NCBI GenBank assembly: GCA_965652025.1
Contig: CBFGTM010000035.1
Span: 1-38,245, forward strand
Origin: CAVVWJ01 sp965652025
GTDB lineage: Bacteria; Gemmatimonadota; Gemmatimonadetes; Gemmatimonadales; GWC2-71-9
DNA length: 38,245 bases
Reading direction: 5' to 3'
A program made the position numbers and the translations under genes. Within the stretch, counting starts at the first letter, position 1. Each line of letters starts with the position of its first letter. The notes below the pieces were generated by a model. The model was not told the DNA's origin, searched no databases, and worked only from the letters and a program-made list of their open reading frames with translations. Below are positions 1 through 9,060 of this stretch, in pieces.

Positions 1-290
1 GGAACGTCTCTCCGTTTTTCGGCAACGAGTACCAAGCATTCGCCGCCGCCGACCTGCTGTACCGGCTCGGCCGCCACGACGAAGCTCTCATCCGCTACTC
101 GGGACTCGCGGCGCACCTCTTTCACAGCGGTGCGCCGGCTCACCTGCGGATGGCCGAGATCTACGAGCAGAAGGGGGATCGAAGGAAGGCAGCAGAGCAC
201 TACGCCCATTTCGTCGAACTGTGGAAGGACTGCGATCCCGAGCTCCGCCCGGTGGTGGAGGGAGCCAGACATCGTCTGGCCGCCCTATGA
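1..290 (+). CDS. 3' end of a BTAD/TPR transcriptional regulator (partial)
   Basis: Only the last 95 codons are present, read from base 3 to the TGA at 288-290; the start lies left of the window. The encoded C-terminus is TPR-like and closely matches the C-terminus of the next gene. Both share the string SGAPAHLRMA followed by IYE, an HY/F-ELWKDCDPE block and a final short helix. A 24-base stretch around LWKDCDPE is identical at the DNA level (about 218-241 versus 3118-3141), so the two genes look like a tandem duplication. The stop overlaps the start of the next gene (ATGA at 287-290), which suggests translational coupling. Function is inferred from the paralogue: a cytoplasmic DNA-binding activator with a TPR sensor half. 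Confidence 0.85.
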   Translation, partial: NVSPFFGNEYQAFAAADLLYRLGRHDEALIRYSGLAAHLFHSGAPAHLRMAEIYEQKGDRRKAAEHYAHFVELWKDCDPELRPVVEGARHRLAAL

Positions 291-3187
291 TCGAATTCCG
301 CACGCTGGGATCGCTGCGGCTTCGAGATGCACATGGCAGAGACATCCACTCGCTTCTGGCCCAACCCAAGCGGATCGCGCTGCTCGCCTACCTTGCGGTC
401 GCCCGCCCCCGCGGCTTCCACCGGCGGGACACCCTGCTTGCCTTACTCTGGCCCGAACAGGACGAACAGCACGCCCGCTGGGCGCTGAATCAGGCGCTCC
501 GCCACCTGCGGAATGCACTCGGCAGGGAAGTGGTCACCAGCCGGGGCGACGGGGAAATCGGGATCGAGGCTGAGCACGTCACCTGTGACGTCGTGGAGCT
601 TGAGGTCGCTTTGGCAGGAAACGACCCGGCCCGGGCACTGGAGCTGTATCGGGGCGACCTGCTGGAGGGATTTCACATCTCCGGCTGTGGTGACTTCGAG
701 CGCTGGTTGGAAGAGGAACGGATCTGGTTGCGGGGTCAGGCCGCCCGGGCGGCCTGGACGCTCGCCGAGCGACACGAAGCCGAAGGCGAGCCGCTGGCAG
801 CAGACCATTGGGCTCGCCGCGCCTTCGCACTCTCTCCCGATGACGAAGCCGGAGCGCGGCGCCTCATCGAGCTGCTGGACCGCATCGGGCAGCGAGCCGG
901 CGCCGTGCAGGCTTACGAGGAATTTGCCCGCCGGCTGCGGGAGCAGTACGAAGCGGAGCCGGCGCCTGAAACGCGGGACTTGATCGGGCGGGTGCGTAGT
1001 CGGCAACACTCGCTAGCGGCAATGAACGCTGCTGACGGTGAGATACCAGAGTCGGAGTCCCCCGCGGCGAAAATCCCTCCGGGAGACGCCGCTCCAGTGG
1101 CACAGCGGCTACGCCGCTATCGACGCACGCGATCTCTCGCCCTGGGCTCAGTACTCCTTGCCGGCATTGGGGCGGTCCTTTGGCGTCCAGACCTCCCGCG
1201 GGCACGTCCCGCCCCAGCCGATCGGGCCGAAAGCACAATCGCCGTATTCCCCTTTGTCTATCGGGGCAGCCCGGAGTTTGCCTACCTGGCGGACGGCATG
1301 GTTGACCTGCTCAGCGCCAACCTCAATGGGGGCGGAAAAATCCGAACGGTCGATCCTGACGCCGTGCTGGTGCAGTTCCGTCAGACCGGCGGCGACAGGC
1401 TGGGGATCGAGCAGGCACGGAATTTGGCGACCCGTCTAGGGGCCGGCTCCTACGTCCTAGGTACCGTCATGGAAACTGGGGGCCGCCTTCGCATCAGCGC
1501 GCGGCTCCAGTCGGGCCGATCGGGCGAGGGCCAGGACCAGGCACTGGTCGACGGCTTGTCGAGCCAGCTCTTCCAATTGGTAGACGGGCTCACCGCACAA
1601 CTGATCGCCCAGCAGAATGGCGGTCCTGTCGGGGCGCTCTCACGCCTGGCAGCACTGACCACCGATTCTCTGGCGGCGCTCAAGGCGTACCTCGATGCTG
1701 AGCGCCATTTCCGGGCCTGGGACCTGGACTCCAGCATTCCGGCCCTCGAGCACGCGATCCGGATCGATTCTTCCTTCGCCCTGGCCCACTATCGGATGGC
1801 GACGGCGGTGATGTGGACCGACAGACAGCATGCCACTGAGGCAGTAGACCGAGCACTGCGACACAGTCGCCGTCTGAGCGACCGCGATCGGTGGCTCATC
1901 GAGGCGTTCGAAGCATCGCTCCGCGGCCGCATCGCTGAGGCGGCGCGGATCTATCGCGAGATCGTGACCCGGCATCCCGACGACCTCGAGGCCAACTTTC
2001 AACTGGGTGACCTGATCATAGGTTGGAGCGGCGTCCTGGGTAATTCCTGGCTGGATGCCCGGGAGCCGTTCGAGCGGGTGATCGCCATTGATTCCACTCA
2101 CCACGACGCGCTCTATCACCTCAGCGGCATCGCGGCTAAAGAACGGCGGCTGGACCAACTCGCATCCTTGACCGACCACATTCTCCGAGTGGTCCCTCCG
2201 CATCCCGGTGACTTCTATCGCGGGCAGCTTGCCGTTGCCTCCGGTGACACGGCGGGAACGGAGCGATTCATAGCCGGGCTGCGGAAAGCCAGTGATTGGA
2301 TCGGGCAGGCCAGTGGCGGCATGGTAGCCTTTACGACGGGCGACCTGGCGTTCGGGCGCCGGAGCTGGCGGCTGTTCACGGAGCCATCCCGCTCTCGGGG
2401 CGTGAGGGTCCTGGCTCACCTCACGTTGGCGAGGATCGAGCTCATGACGGGAAGGTGGAGGGCCGCAAAAGCCGAGCTCGACGCGGCCGAAGAACTCGAT
2501 CTCGCCAATGCTCTCGAGCATCGCGCACTCTTCTCGCTGTGGCCGCTGCAGCAGGTGCCTCGCTCGGAGCTGGTAGCGCTGCGGGATTCGCTCCGGCGAT
2601 GGAAGGCCACGCCGGGTCCAGCCCGCGAAGGCTTTGTGACGGAGGAGCACGCCCCCGCACATCCATACCTGCGGCTCTACCTGCTCGGCTTGCTCAGTGC
2701 TCGCCTAGGCGACTATCCAGCCGCCCTGGATTACGCGGCGGAAATCGAGCGCCGGGCTGGACCATCCTTTGCACCGGCGTTCGTCGGTATTCTAGGACGA
2801 GCCGTGCGCGCCGAGGCTGCTCGTAATGGTGGTCGGCCGGACGAGGCGCTTGCCCTCTTCGATAAGGGAGACTTCTGGAGCCGGGAGGATGTGAGAATTA
2901 CCGGTAACTCGCCGTTCTATGCTCGCGAGTACGAGGCGTTCAGCCGGGCCGAGCTACTCGATAAGGTAGGACGTCACGCAGAAGCCCTCGAAGCTTTTCG
3001 GGGCATGGCGGACGGGTTGTTCCATAGCGGAGCTCCGGCTCATCTTCGCATGGCACAGATCTACGAGCGACAAGGCGAGCGGCAGAAGGCGGCAGCGCAC
3101 TACGGGAAGTTTGCTGAGCTGTGGAAGGACTGCGATCCCGAGTTCCGGCACTTGGTCGAGGAAGCCAGGAGCCGCATCACTGACTAA
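287..3187 (+). CDS. BTAD-type (SARP-like) transcriptional activator with TolB-like and TPR domains
   Basis: The protein has 966 aa if started at the ATG that overlaps the previous stop; an in-frame upstream ATG at 221 lies inside the previous gene and was rejected. Residues about 1-95 form a winged-helix DNA-binding segment (MIEFRTLGSLRLRD, then LLAYLAV and LLWPEQDEQHAR). Residues about 95-245 are a bacterial transcriptional activation domain (ALELYRGDLLEGFHI, WLEEER, GQRAGAVQAYEEF). One hydrophobic segment follows near residue 290 (SLALGSVLLAGIGAVLW), so the C-terminal half may lie across the membrane. Next is a TolB/FlgO-like domain beginning STIAVFPF, then TPR repeats to the end. It converges on the TonB receptor gene with only 4 bases between stops. 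Its position suggests it controls the sugar locus to its right, but no binding site was identified. Confidence 0.85.
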   Translation: MIEFRTLGSLRLRDAHGRDIHSLLAQPKRIALLAYLAVARPRGFHRRDTLLALLWPEQDEQHARWALNQALRHLRNALGREVVTSRGDGEIGIEAEHVTCDVVELEVALAGNDPARALELYRGDLLEGFHISGCGDFERWLEEERIWLRGQAARAAWTLAERHEAEGEPLAADHWARRAFALSPDDEAGARRLIELLDRIGQRAGAVQAYEEFARRLREQYEAEPAPETRDLIGRVRSRQHSLAAMNAADGEIPESESPAAKIPPGDAAPVAQRLRRYRRTRSLALGSVLLAGIGAVLWRPDLPRARPAPADRAESTIAVFPFVYRGSPEFAYLADGMVDLLSANLNGGGKIRTVDPDAVLVQFRQTGGDRLGIEQARNLATRLGAGSYVLGTVMETGGRLRISARLQSGRSGEGQDQALVDGLSSQLFQLVDGLTAQLIAQQNGGPVGALSRLAALTTDSLAALKAYLDAERHFRAWDLDSSIPALEHAIRIDSSFALAHYRMATAVMWTDRQHATEAVDRALRHSRRLSDRDRWLIEAFEASLRGRIAEAARIYREIVTRHPDDLEANFQLGDLIIGWSGVLGNSWLDAREPFERVIAIDSTHHDALYHLSGIAAKERRLDQLASLTDHILRVVPPHPGDFYRGQLAVASGDTAGTERFIAGLRKASDWIGQASGGMVAFTTGDLAFGRRSWRLFTEPSRSRGVRVLAHLTLARIELMTGRWRAAKAELDAAEELDLANALEHRALFSLWPLQQVPRSELVALRDSLRRWKATPGPAREGFVTEEHAPAHPYLRLYLLGLLSARLGDYPAALDYAAEIERRAGPSFAPAFVGILGRAVRAEAARNGGRPDEALALFDKGDFWSREDVRITGNSPFYAREYEAFSRAELLDKVGRHAEALEAFRGMADGLFHSGAPAHLRMAQIYERQGERQKAAAHYGKFAELWKDCDPEFRHLVEEARSRITD

Positions 3188-3191
3188 GAAC

Positions 3192-5906
3192 CTAGTCCGC
3201 GTCCCCAAAGTCATACTCTATCGACGCCTGCAGCCGCCGGGGAAGCAGCGGGCGAGCCAGGAAGACGTTGCTTCCAGCGCTCGCCAGTCGCGGATTTCCC
3301 TCCTCCAGGCCCTTGCTCTGGAACGCATTGAGTAAATCCAAATTGATCCTAATGCCGCGATTGGGGAGGATGAGACCCACCCCCAAGTTGAAGTAGGCAT
3401 AGGCAGGCAGCTTCGCATCCACGACCCGGTCCCGCGGGCTATCGGTGAAGCGAGCGCCGACCCAGTGCCAGTCGGCTTTGAGCTGGAGGCCGGATGCCCG
3501 CCAGGGCGAGTAGAGCGCGACCAGATTCCCTATGGTTGTGGGCGCCAAAGCGAGCCGCTCACCGACCAGGCTGTCGATGCCCTTTCCCATCTCGGCTTCC
3601 ACAATAGTGCCGCTGCCCAGAAGCTGCAGTCCTTCTACCGGTGAAACGTAGACCTCAATCTCGGCTCCATAGGAGCGAGCTTCCGGGAGCGGCTCGATCT
3701 CCCAGGTCGTGGCTCCTGTCACCGTATCGACTACGACATCCTGAGTGATGACGTTCTTGAGCTGGGTGTAGAATCCGTTCAGCGTGGCCGCGACCCGCCC
3801 GGCCGCGTACTTGACTCCCAGTTCCCCGGATGGGACCTGGGGCCCCTGGAAGAGATCGACCTGGTCCTGGGATGAAGCGCCGACCAGGTCGTCCAGTGGC
3901 GGCATTTTGTGACCGCGAGAAGCCAATCCGTAGACCGACAGGCGGTCGTTGACCCGGAAGTTGAGGCCCACCGAAGCCGACCAATCGGTGAGGCTCAGGT
4001 TGAAGTGGCGGAAGCTATTGTTGCCGAAGCTCTCGGCGTCGAACAGGGTGGCTGGATCGCCGTCGAGATCGAACAGCGACGTGTTCTCTGAGTTTTGGCC
4101 GTAGGTATTGTGCTCGATTCGCAGGCCCAGGTCTGCCCGCAGGCGATCGGTGAGTCGGACCTCGCTGCCGACGACACCCGAGACGATGGTGGTCTGGCCC
4201 GTTCCATTGATGTACAAGGGGAGGAAACTGCGGAAGCCGTTCTGGGTGACCTGGACTGGACTTCCATCAGGCGGAATGACCACCAGATCCAGGTAGCGCG
4301 GGTTGTCGCGAACGTCGGTCAGGATGTCGGTGAAGAACCACCGATTCTCCTGAGTATAGTGGGCGAAATACCCGCCCAGCGACAGCAGGTGCGGTCCCAG
4401 CCGCTTCCGGAGGGAAAGCTGGTTCTGCACAGCGGAGATCGGCTTGTCGATGTACCACTGGCCCCCGGGTGACACCAGACCGTTGGGGGTATCGAATGGG
4501 AGCGGGGCTCCGGCCGGGTCGAAGTGGTTGGTGAAGACATACTCGAAAGTAGTACCTGCCGGAAAACCCAAGGAGCCCTGTTCCGCGGGACCGGTTACGT
4601 AATCCTGCGCAGGCATGAGGTTGAAGGGGATAAGGGCATTCCATTCCTGCCGGTTCTGCATGACTTGCGCAGTGTTCTGCAGGTGCCAATCTCTGCCCAA
4701 CTCGAACGCCACATCTGCGGTGAACCAGGTCGCCTTGGTCCGGAGGCCGTTGGCGAGCGGTAGGGTCAGGTCCCCGGCGGGGGTCGGCACCTGGATGTCC
4801 ACACCCTCGAGCGTGTTGAAGGAGCCGTAGTCGCCGAATCCGGAGACGTAGTCCGGATCGGATGCATCGGTGAAGGGCAGGGGGAGGATGAACTGGTTGC
4901 GGTCGTTGATGTGCTTGACGGCGAATCGAGCGTACCCGTTATGGAGGAGACGGGTAATACTGCCCTTTAACTGTCCGCCACTGATGCCGGGAAAGCCCGG
5001 GTCGCGTACCCCATGGTCGTAGCGATAGAACCCGCCCACATTGAAGCGCCATTCGTTGCTGAAGGGCCCATTCAGGTTGAGGTCGTAGCGTGCAAGCCCT
5101 TGAGTGGCCGCTGTCACCCCCATCGTGCCGGTGAATACGTCGCCCCCGGACTTGTTGATGAAGTTGACGATGGCTCCCGGGGTATTCGAGCCGAAGAGGG
5201 GCGAGCTGCCGCCCCGCACCACCTCCAGTCGCTCGATGTTGGCGTCGAACCGGAACAGGTTGTCGGCGTTCATGAAGTAGGTTTCCATCGTGGGAAAGAC
5301 CGGAAGCCCATCCTCGAGAAAGGCGACGTACGCCACCCCCAGAATGCCGCGCATACTGATGTTCTGATTCACCTCGCCACCCGAGCTTTCGACCCGGGTG
5401 AAGCCGGGTACATAGCGCAGCATCTCGGTCGTGCTGCGAGGTGCGGCCATCTCGATCTCCGTCGCTGTGAGCGTGCTGACCGCGACACTGGCATCGAGAT
5501 TCATCCTGGGGGCACGAGTGCCGGTCACAACCAGGCTCTGGAGCTGCAGCGGATCGCGGACCAGGATGAAATCCTGGCTGGTCTGCTGTCCCGCTCTGAC
5601 GGTTACGGCGGCGGACTCGGGCTGAAACCCAAGCATCCGGGTGCGGATGATCTGGATTCCCGCGGGAACCCGAGGTAGCCGATATCGCCCGTCCGCGTGC
5701 GTCTCGGTACTGAGCACCGGACGGTCGAGGAACACCTGAACCCCGTGGAGGGGTGCTCCCTGCTGGTCTACGACCCTTCCGCTCACCACGCCGGATGGCG
5801 TCGGCTGTTGCGCTATGGACGATTCTGGACCCATCGCGGAGAGAATGGCCAGCAATGGGGTGAGGAGGGACAGGTCGCGTCGGCCCAACTGCCCGATCTG
5901 GATCAT
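3192..5906 (-). CDS. TonB-dependent outer-membrane receptor with carboxypeptidase-regulatory-like N-domain
   Basis: The protein has 904 aa from the ATG at 5906, which puts a signal peptide (LSLLTPLLAILSAMGPESSIAQ) at the N-terminus; a TTG at 5942 is a weaker alternative. Residues about 40-115 form a CarboxypepD_reg-like beta-sandwich (VSGRVVDQQGAPLHGVQVFL). A plug domain follows (TTEMLRYVPGFTRVESSGGE, NQNISMRG, VVRGGSSPLFGSNTPGAIVN), then a beta-barrel ending in IEYDFGDAD, whose last beta-strand is consistent with BAM recognition. Members import siderophores, vitamins or oligosaccharides with TonB energy. The neighbours favour a sugar substrate, by inference only. It is closely similar over its whole length to the receptor at 18910-21615, and it is transcribed divergently from the GMC operon. 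Confidence 0.93.
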   Translation of the reverse strand: MIQIGQLGRRDLSLLTPLLAILSAMGPESSIAQQPTPSGVVSGRVVDQQGAPLHGVQVFLDRPVLSTETHADGRYRLPRVPAGIQIIRTRMLGFQPESAAVTVRAGQQTSQDFILVRDPLQLQSLVVTGTRAPRMNLDASVAVSTLTATEIEMAAPRSTTEMLRYVPGFTRVESSGGEVNQNISMRGILGVAYVAFLEDGLPVFPTMETYFMNADNLFRFDANIERLEVVRGGSSPLFGSNTPGAIVNFINKSGGDVFTGTMGVTAATQGLARYDLNLNGPFSNEWRFNVGGFYRYDHGVRDPGFPGISGGQLKGSITRLLHNGYARFAVKHINDRNQFILPLPFTDASDPDYVSGFGDYGSFNTLEGVDIQVPTPAGDLTLPLANGLRTKATWFTADVAFELGRDWHLQNTAQVMQNRQEWNALIPFNLMPAQDYVTGPAEQGSLGFPAGTTFEYVFTNHFDPAGAPLPFDTPNGLVSPGGQWYIDKPISAVQNQLSLRKRLGPHLLSLGGYFAHYTQENRWFFTDILTDVRDNPRYLDLVVIPPDGSPVQVTQNGFRSFLPLYINGTGQTTIVSGVVGSEVRLTDRLRADLGLRIEHNTYGQNSENTSLFDLDGDPATLFDAESFGNNSFRHFNLSLTDWSASVGLNFRVNDRLSVYGLASRGHKMPPLDDLVGASSQDQVDLFQGPQVPSGELGVKYAAGRVAATLNGFYTQLKNVITQDVVVDTVTGATTWEIEPLPEARSYGAEIEVYVSPVEGLQLLGSGTIVEAEMGKGIDSLVGERLALAPTTIGNLVALYSPWRASGLQLKADWHWVGARFTDSPRDRVVDAKLPAYAYFNLGVGLILPNRGIRINLDLLNAFQSKGLEEGNPRLASAGSNVFLARPLLPRRLQASIEYDFGDAD

Positions 5907-5964
5907 AGGAGCACCCGCTTCAGCCCCATGGAGCTGGAACAAGGCCTGGCAGAGCGGCTGGTGG

Positions 5965-6001
5965 TATACTCTCTAGTGTCACTCGATTCCGGCAAAGTCA
6001 A
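5965..6001. promoter_or_regulatory. Divergent promoter region between the TonB receptor and GMC operon
   Basis: On the plus strand a TATACT box at 5965-5970 could be a -10 element for the GMC operon, about 33 bases before its ATG; no good -35 element is visible. On the minus strand TTGACT (6001-5996), spaced 17 bases from CACTAG (5978-5973), could serve the TonB receptor. The two signals overlap, so the genes may be co-regulated by one site. This is motif reading only. Confidence 0.3.
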
Positions 6002-6002
6002 G

Positions 6003-7676
6003 ATGGGCTACGACGTCTGCATTGTCGGCTCAGGGGCCGGCGGCGGCATGGCCGCCTACGTGCTGACCCGGGCCGGGGCGAAGGTGATCCTGCTGGAGGC
6101 CGGAGGCCCGTGGGACAGCCGAACAGATTCGGCGATGCTCACCTGGCCCTACGACTCTCCGCGGCGAGGGGCACCCAGCCGGGAGCGTCCCTTCGGTGAA
6201 TTCGACGCCTGCATCGGAGGGTGGGAGATCGCGGGCGAGCCGTACACCGTGGCCCCAGGCAACCGCTTCGACTGGTGGCGAGCCCGGATGCTGGGCGGGC
6301 GCACCAATCACTGGGGGCGAATCTCGCTTCGGTTCGGGCCCGATGACTTTCGTGCCCGGAGCCTGGACGGGCTGGGTGACGACTGGCCGATCGGCTATGA
6401 CGACCTGCAGCCGTACTATGACCAGCTCGATCGGCTAGTTGGGATCTTCGGGAGTGTTGAGGGACTTCGTAATCACCCGGATGGCATCTTCCTGCCGCCG
6501 CCCCGCCCGCGTTGCTACGAGCTGCTGGTCAAAAATGCGTGCGACCGGTTAGGAGTCACCTGTATTCCGGCCCGCATCTCAGTGCTCACCCGGCAGCACA
6601 ATGGCCGGCCGGCGTGCCACTACTGTGGCCAGTGTTACCGCGGCTGCCGCACCAATTCCAACTTCTCGTCTCCCGGCGTGCTCCTCAGCCCGGCACTGGA
6701 CACCGGGCGGCTCACTCTGGTCACCAACGCCATGGTCCGCGAGGTCACGGTCAACCGGGCGGGAGTGGCCACCGGCGTCTCCTACATCGACAAGACGACC
6801 GGACGAGACCGGCACGTCCAAGCCCGAGTCGTGGTGCTCGCGGCCAGCGCCTGTGAATCGGCCCGGCTGCTGCTCAACTCCAAGTCACCCCGCTTTCCCG
6901 ACGGGCTGGCCAACTCCAGCGGAACGGTGGGGAAGTACCTCACCGACACGACCGGCACCGACGTGGCGGGGGTCATCCCCCGACTCATGGATCAGGTGCC
7001 CCACGATGAAGAGGGAGTCGGAAGCCTCCACGTGTACATGCCCTGGTGGCTGGACAATCGGAAGCTGGACTTTCCCCGAGGCTATCACATCGAGGTGTGG
7101 GGCGGTCTCCGCCAGCCCGCCTATGGAATCCTGAGCGACATCCACAAGTATCCCGCCGGTGGAGGTTACGGGCTCCAGCTGAAGCGCGACTACCGCCGCT
7201 ACTATGGGGCGACCGTGTGGTTCGCCATGCGCGGTGAGATGATTCCGAACCGCGACTCATACTGCGAGATCGACCCCAGCACCGTCGACCAGTGGGGCAT
7301 TCCGGTACTCCGGTTCCACTGGAAGTGGAGCGAGCACGAGACCAGGCAAGCCCGGCACGCCCAGGAAACCCTCCGCGCCATCATCGAGCAGATGGGAGGC
7401 CAACCCCTGGATCCGATGCCGGGTCCAGCTCGCGATCATGGCCTCCTGGCCGGGGGGCGGATCATCCATGAGGTGGGAGGAACTCGCATGGGAAATGACC
7501 GCCGGACCTCGGTGCTCAACCGCCACTGCCAGGCCCACGAGGTGAAGAACCTGTTTGTGGTGGATGGAGGTCCCTTCGTAGGGCAGGCCGACAAGAACCC
7601 CACCTGGACCATCCTGGCCCTGGCCTGGCGCACCTGCGACTACATCGCGGATCAGCGAAGGGCGGGGATGCTGTGA
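6003..7676 (+). CDS. GMC-family FAD oxidoreductase (glycoside/sugar dehydrogenase-like catalytic subunit)
   Basis: The protein has 557 aa from the ATG at 6003, chosen because the Rossmann FAD motif follows at once (YDVCIVGSGAGGG, residues 3-15); an in-frame ATG at 5928 would add 25 unmatched residues. It has the usual GMC layout: FAD-binding N-terminal part, a central substrate domain, and a GMC_oxred_C end with HEVGGTRMG (His489) and NPTWTILAL (Asn532) as the probable catalytic pair. Residues 205-215 hold CxxCxxCxxxC (CHYCGQCYRGC), which resembles the Fe-S ligand cluster of FAD-dependent glucose and glucoside dehydrogenases. There is no signal peptide. The gene overlaps the Tat-signal small subunit downstream by 4 bases (GTGA), so export as a complex is likely. 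Related enzymes oxidise sugars, sometimes at C3; the substrate here is unknown. Confidence 0.9.
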   Translation: MGYDVCIVGSGAGGGMAAYVLTRAGAKVILLEAGGPWDSRTDSAMLTWPYDSPRRGAPSRERPFGEFDACIGGWEIAGEPYTVAPGNRFDWWRARMLGGRTNHWGRISLRFGPDDFRARSLDGLGDDWPIGYDDLQPYYDQLDRLVGIFGSVEGLRNHPDGIFLPPPRPRCYELLVKNACDRLGVTCIPARISVLTRQHNGRPACHYCGQCYRGCRTNSNFSSPGVLLSPALDTGRLTLVTNAMVREVTVNRAGVATGVSYIDKTTGRDRHVQARVVVLAASACESARLLLNSKSPRFPDGLANSSGTVGKYLTDTTGTDVAGVIPRLMDQVPHDEEGVGSLHVYMPWWLDNRKLDFPRGYHIEVWGGLRQPAYGILSDIHKYPAGGGYGLQLKRDYRRYYGATVWFAMRGEMIPNRDSYCEIDPSTVDQWGIPVLRFHWKWSEHETRQARHAQETLRAIIEQMGGQPLDPMPGPARDHGLLAGGRIIHEVGGTRMGNDRRTSVLNRHCQAHEVKNLFVVDGGPFVGQADKNPTWTILALAWRTCDYIADQRRAGML

Positions 7677-8314
7677 AGACCGACGGCAGTCGGGAGCCTG
7701 GGGTGGAACCGGTCGATCGGCGTGAGGCCGTCAAGCTGCTCGCTGCCATCCCGCTTTCCCTGTCGTTTGGATCCACCCTGGCGGCCTGCGAGAGGGCTGC
7801 GCGCTCCACCGGGAGGCTCTCGGCCGTGGCGGCTTTCCGACCCACGTTTTTCACTGCCCACGAATACGAGACCGTGCGGATCCTGGCAGATCAGATCATT
7901 CCTCGCGACCAGCGCTCCGGTAGTGCGAGTGATGCGAAAGTGCCCCAGTTCATTGACTTCATGATGGCCGATTCCGATACGGCACCCGAGGATCGCGCGG
8001 CCATGCGGGATGGGCTCGCGTGGATGGATGCAGAGAGCCGTCGCCGGTTCAAGCGCACCTTTGCCGCCTGCGCCGAGAGCGAGCGGGCTGCCTTGCTGGA
8101 CGATATCGCCTGGCCCGCCCGGGTAAAGCCCGAGATGCAGTCTGGCGTGAGCTTCTTCAACAACTTTCGGGATCTCACGGCGTCCGGGTTCTGGTCCAGT
8201 GAGATGGGCGTCAAGGATCTGCAGTATCTCGGCAATGCGGTCGTGCCGGAATGGAAGGGGTGTCCTGACGCGGTGCTGCACAAGCTTGGAGTGCGCTATG
8301 AAGACCACTCCTAG
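7673..8314 (+). CDS. Gluconate 2-dehydrogenase subunit 3 family protein (Tat-exported small subunit)
   Basis: The protein has 213 aa and starts with GTG inside the stop of the GMC gene (GTGA at 7673-7676). The N-terminus has a twin-arginine signal (DRREAVKLLAAIPLSLSF) ending in a possible lipobox (LAAC), so it may be a Tat-exported lipoprotein. The rest matches the Gluconate_2-dh3 family: EYETVRILADQIIPRD near residues 62-80, then VPQFIDFMMAD, a helical middle, and the end block FFNNFRDLTASGFWSSEMG. In the family this subunit binds the FAD subunit and carries it through the Tat system to the periplasm. Its tight coupling to the GMC gene supports a dedicated pair. Confidence 0.88.
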   Translation: MKTDGSREPGVEPVDRREAVKLLAAIPLSLSFGSTLAACERAARSTGRLSAVAAFRPTFFTAHEYETVRILADQIIPRDQRSGSASDAKVPQFIDFMMADSDTAPEDRAAMRDGLAWMDAESRRRFKRTFAACAESERAALLDDIAWPARVKPEMQSGVSFFNNFRDLTASGFWSSEMGVKDLQYLGNAVVPEWKGCPDAVLHKLGVRYEDHS

Positions 8315-8383
8315 GAAAAGAGCTGGTATCACATCGTCACGGAAGACATCTTGGGAAATCGAGGCTGAGTGGAGGTTTCCATT

Positions 8384-9058
8384 ATGAACAGGCGAGAGGT
8401 GGTGCGGCTACTCGCTGGCGCAGTGACAGTCCCGGTGCTCACCGGCTACGGCACCGATGAGCTGTATGCCTTGGGACGCCGGCTGCATAAGCAGGCCGCG
8501 ACTCCCGGTCACCTCCTGGGTCTCATCAGTCCGCACCAGCGAGCGACCGTGGCTGCGATCGCCGAGCGGATCATTCCCGAGACCGACACCCCGGGTGCAG
8601 GGGCTGCCGGCGTGCCGGAGTTTATCGAGCTCATCGTAGCCGAGCATTACAAGGAGAAGCTGCGGGCCAACTTCCTCGAGGGGCTTTCTGATGTCGATGC
8701 CCGCGCTCGGGCGCGGTTCGGCTCTGAGTTCGCCTCGACAACCCCGCCGCGGCAGGATAGGATCTTGAACCTGCTCGAAGAAGAAGCGGGTCCGGTGCAG
8801 GCACTCAAGCCGCCCGAGAAGAAGCCGGTGGAGCCAAGCCAGCAACCGGAGGAGAAACCCGCCGAAAAGCCGAGGCAACCGCGTCCGGATCAAGTAGTGG
8901 AACAGCCGGCACCGTTCTGGCACCAGATCAAGTTTCTGACGCTCTACGGCTACTACACATCCGAAATTGGTGCAACGCAAGAACTCCGCAGCGTGATCAT
9001 CCCTGGTCGCTACGATCCCTGCACCGCAACCGGCATCCCGACCCCCGGGGGGAGGTAA
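8384..9058 (+). CDS. Second Gluconate_2-dh3-like subunit with a Pro/Lys/Glu-rich insert
   Basis: The start is the ATG at 8384, preceded by GGAGG at 8371-8375 at good spacing; an in-frame upstream start at 8369 would put the SD inside the gene. The protein has 224 aa. It begins with a twin-arginine motif (MNRREVVRLLAGAVTVPVL), followed by the family pattern HQRATVAAIAERIIPETD and GVPEFIELIVAEHYKEK, and ends with FLTLYGYYTSEIGATQ. Between the two halves lies a low-complexity stretch of about 35 residues with repeated KPPEKKPVEP / PEEKPAEKP units, which is unusual for the family and probably a flexible linker. It sits 2 bases before the second GMC gene, so it is the likely partner of that enzyme. 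Confidence 0.85.
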   Translation: MNRREVVRLLAGAVTVPVLTGYGTDELYALGRRLHKQAATPGHLLGLISPHQRATVAAIAERIIPETDTPGAGAAGVPEFIELIVAEHYKEKLRANFLEGLSDVDARARARFGSEFASTTPPRQDRILNLLEEEAGPVQALKPPEKKPVEPSQQPEEKPAEKPRQPRPDQVVEQPAPFWHQIKFLTLYGYYTSEIGATQELRSVIIPGRYDPCTATGIPTPGGR

Positions 9059-9060
9059 CA

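Noticed and set aside
1640..2662. 340-codon minus-strand open frame
   Set aside because: Antisense to the BTAD regulator, no recognisable domain or SD.
7652..8332. 226-codon minus-strand open frame
   Set aside because: Antisense to the first small dehydrogenase subunit; composition of a shadow frame.
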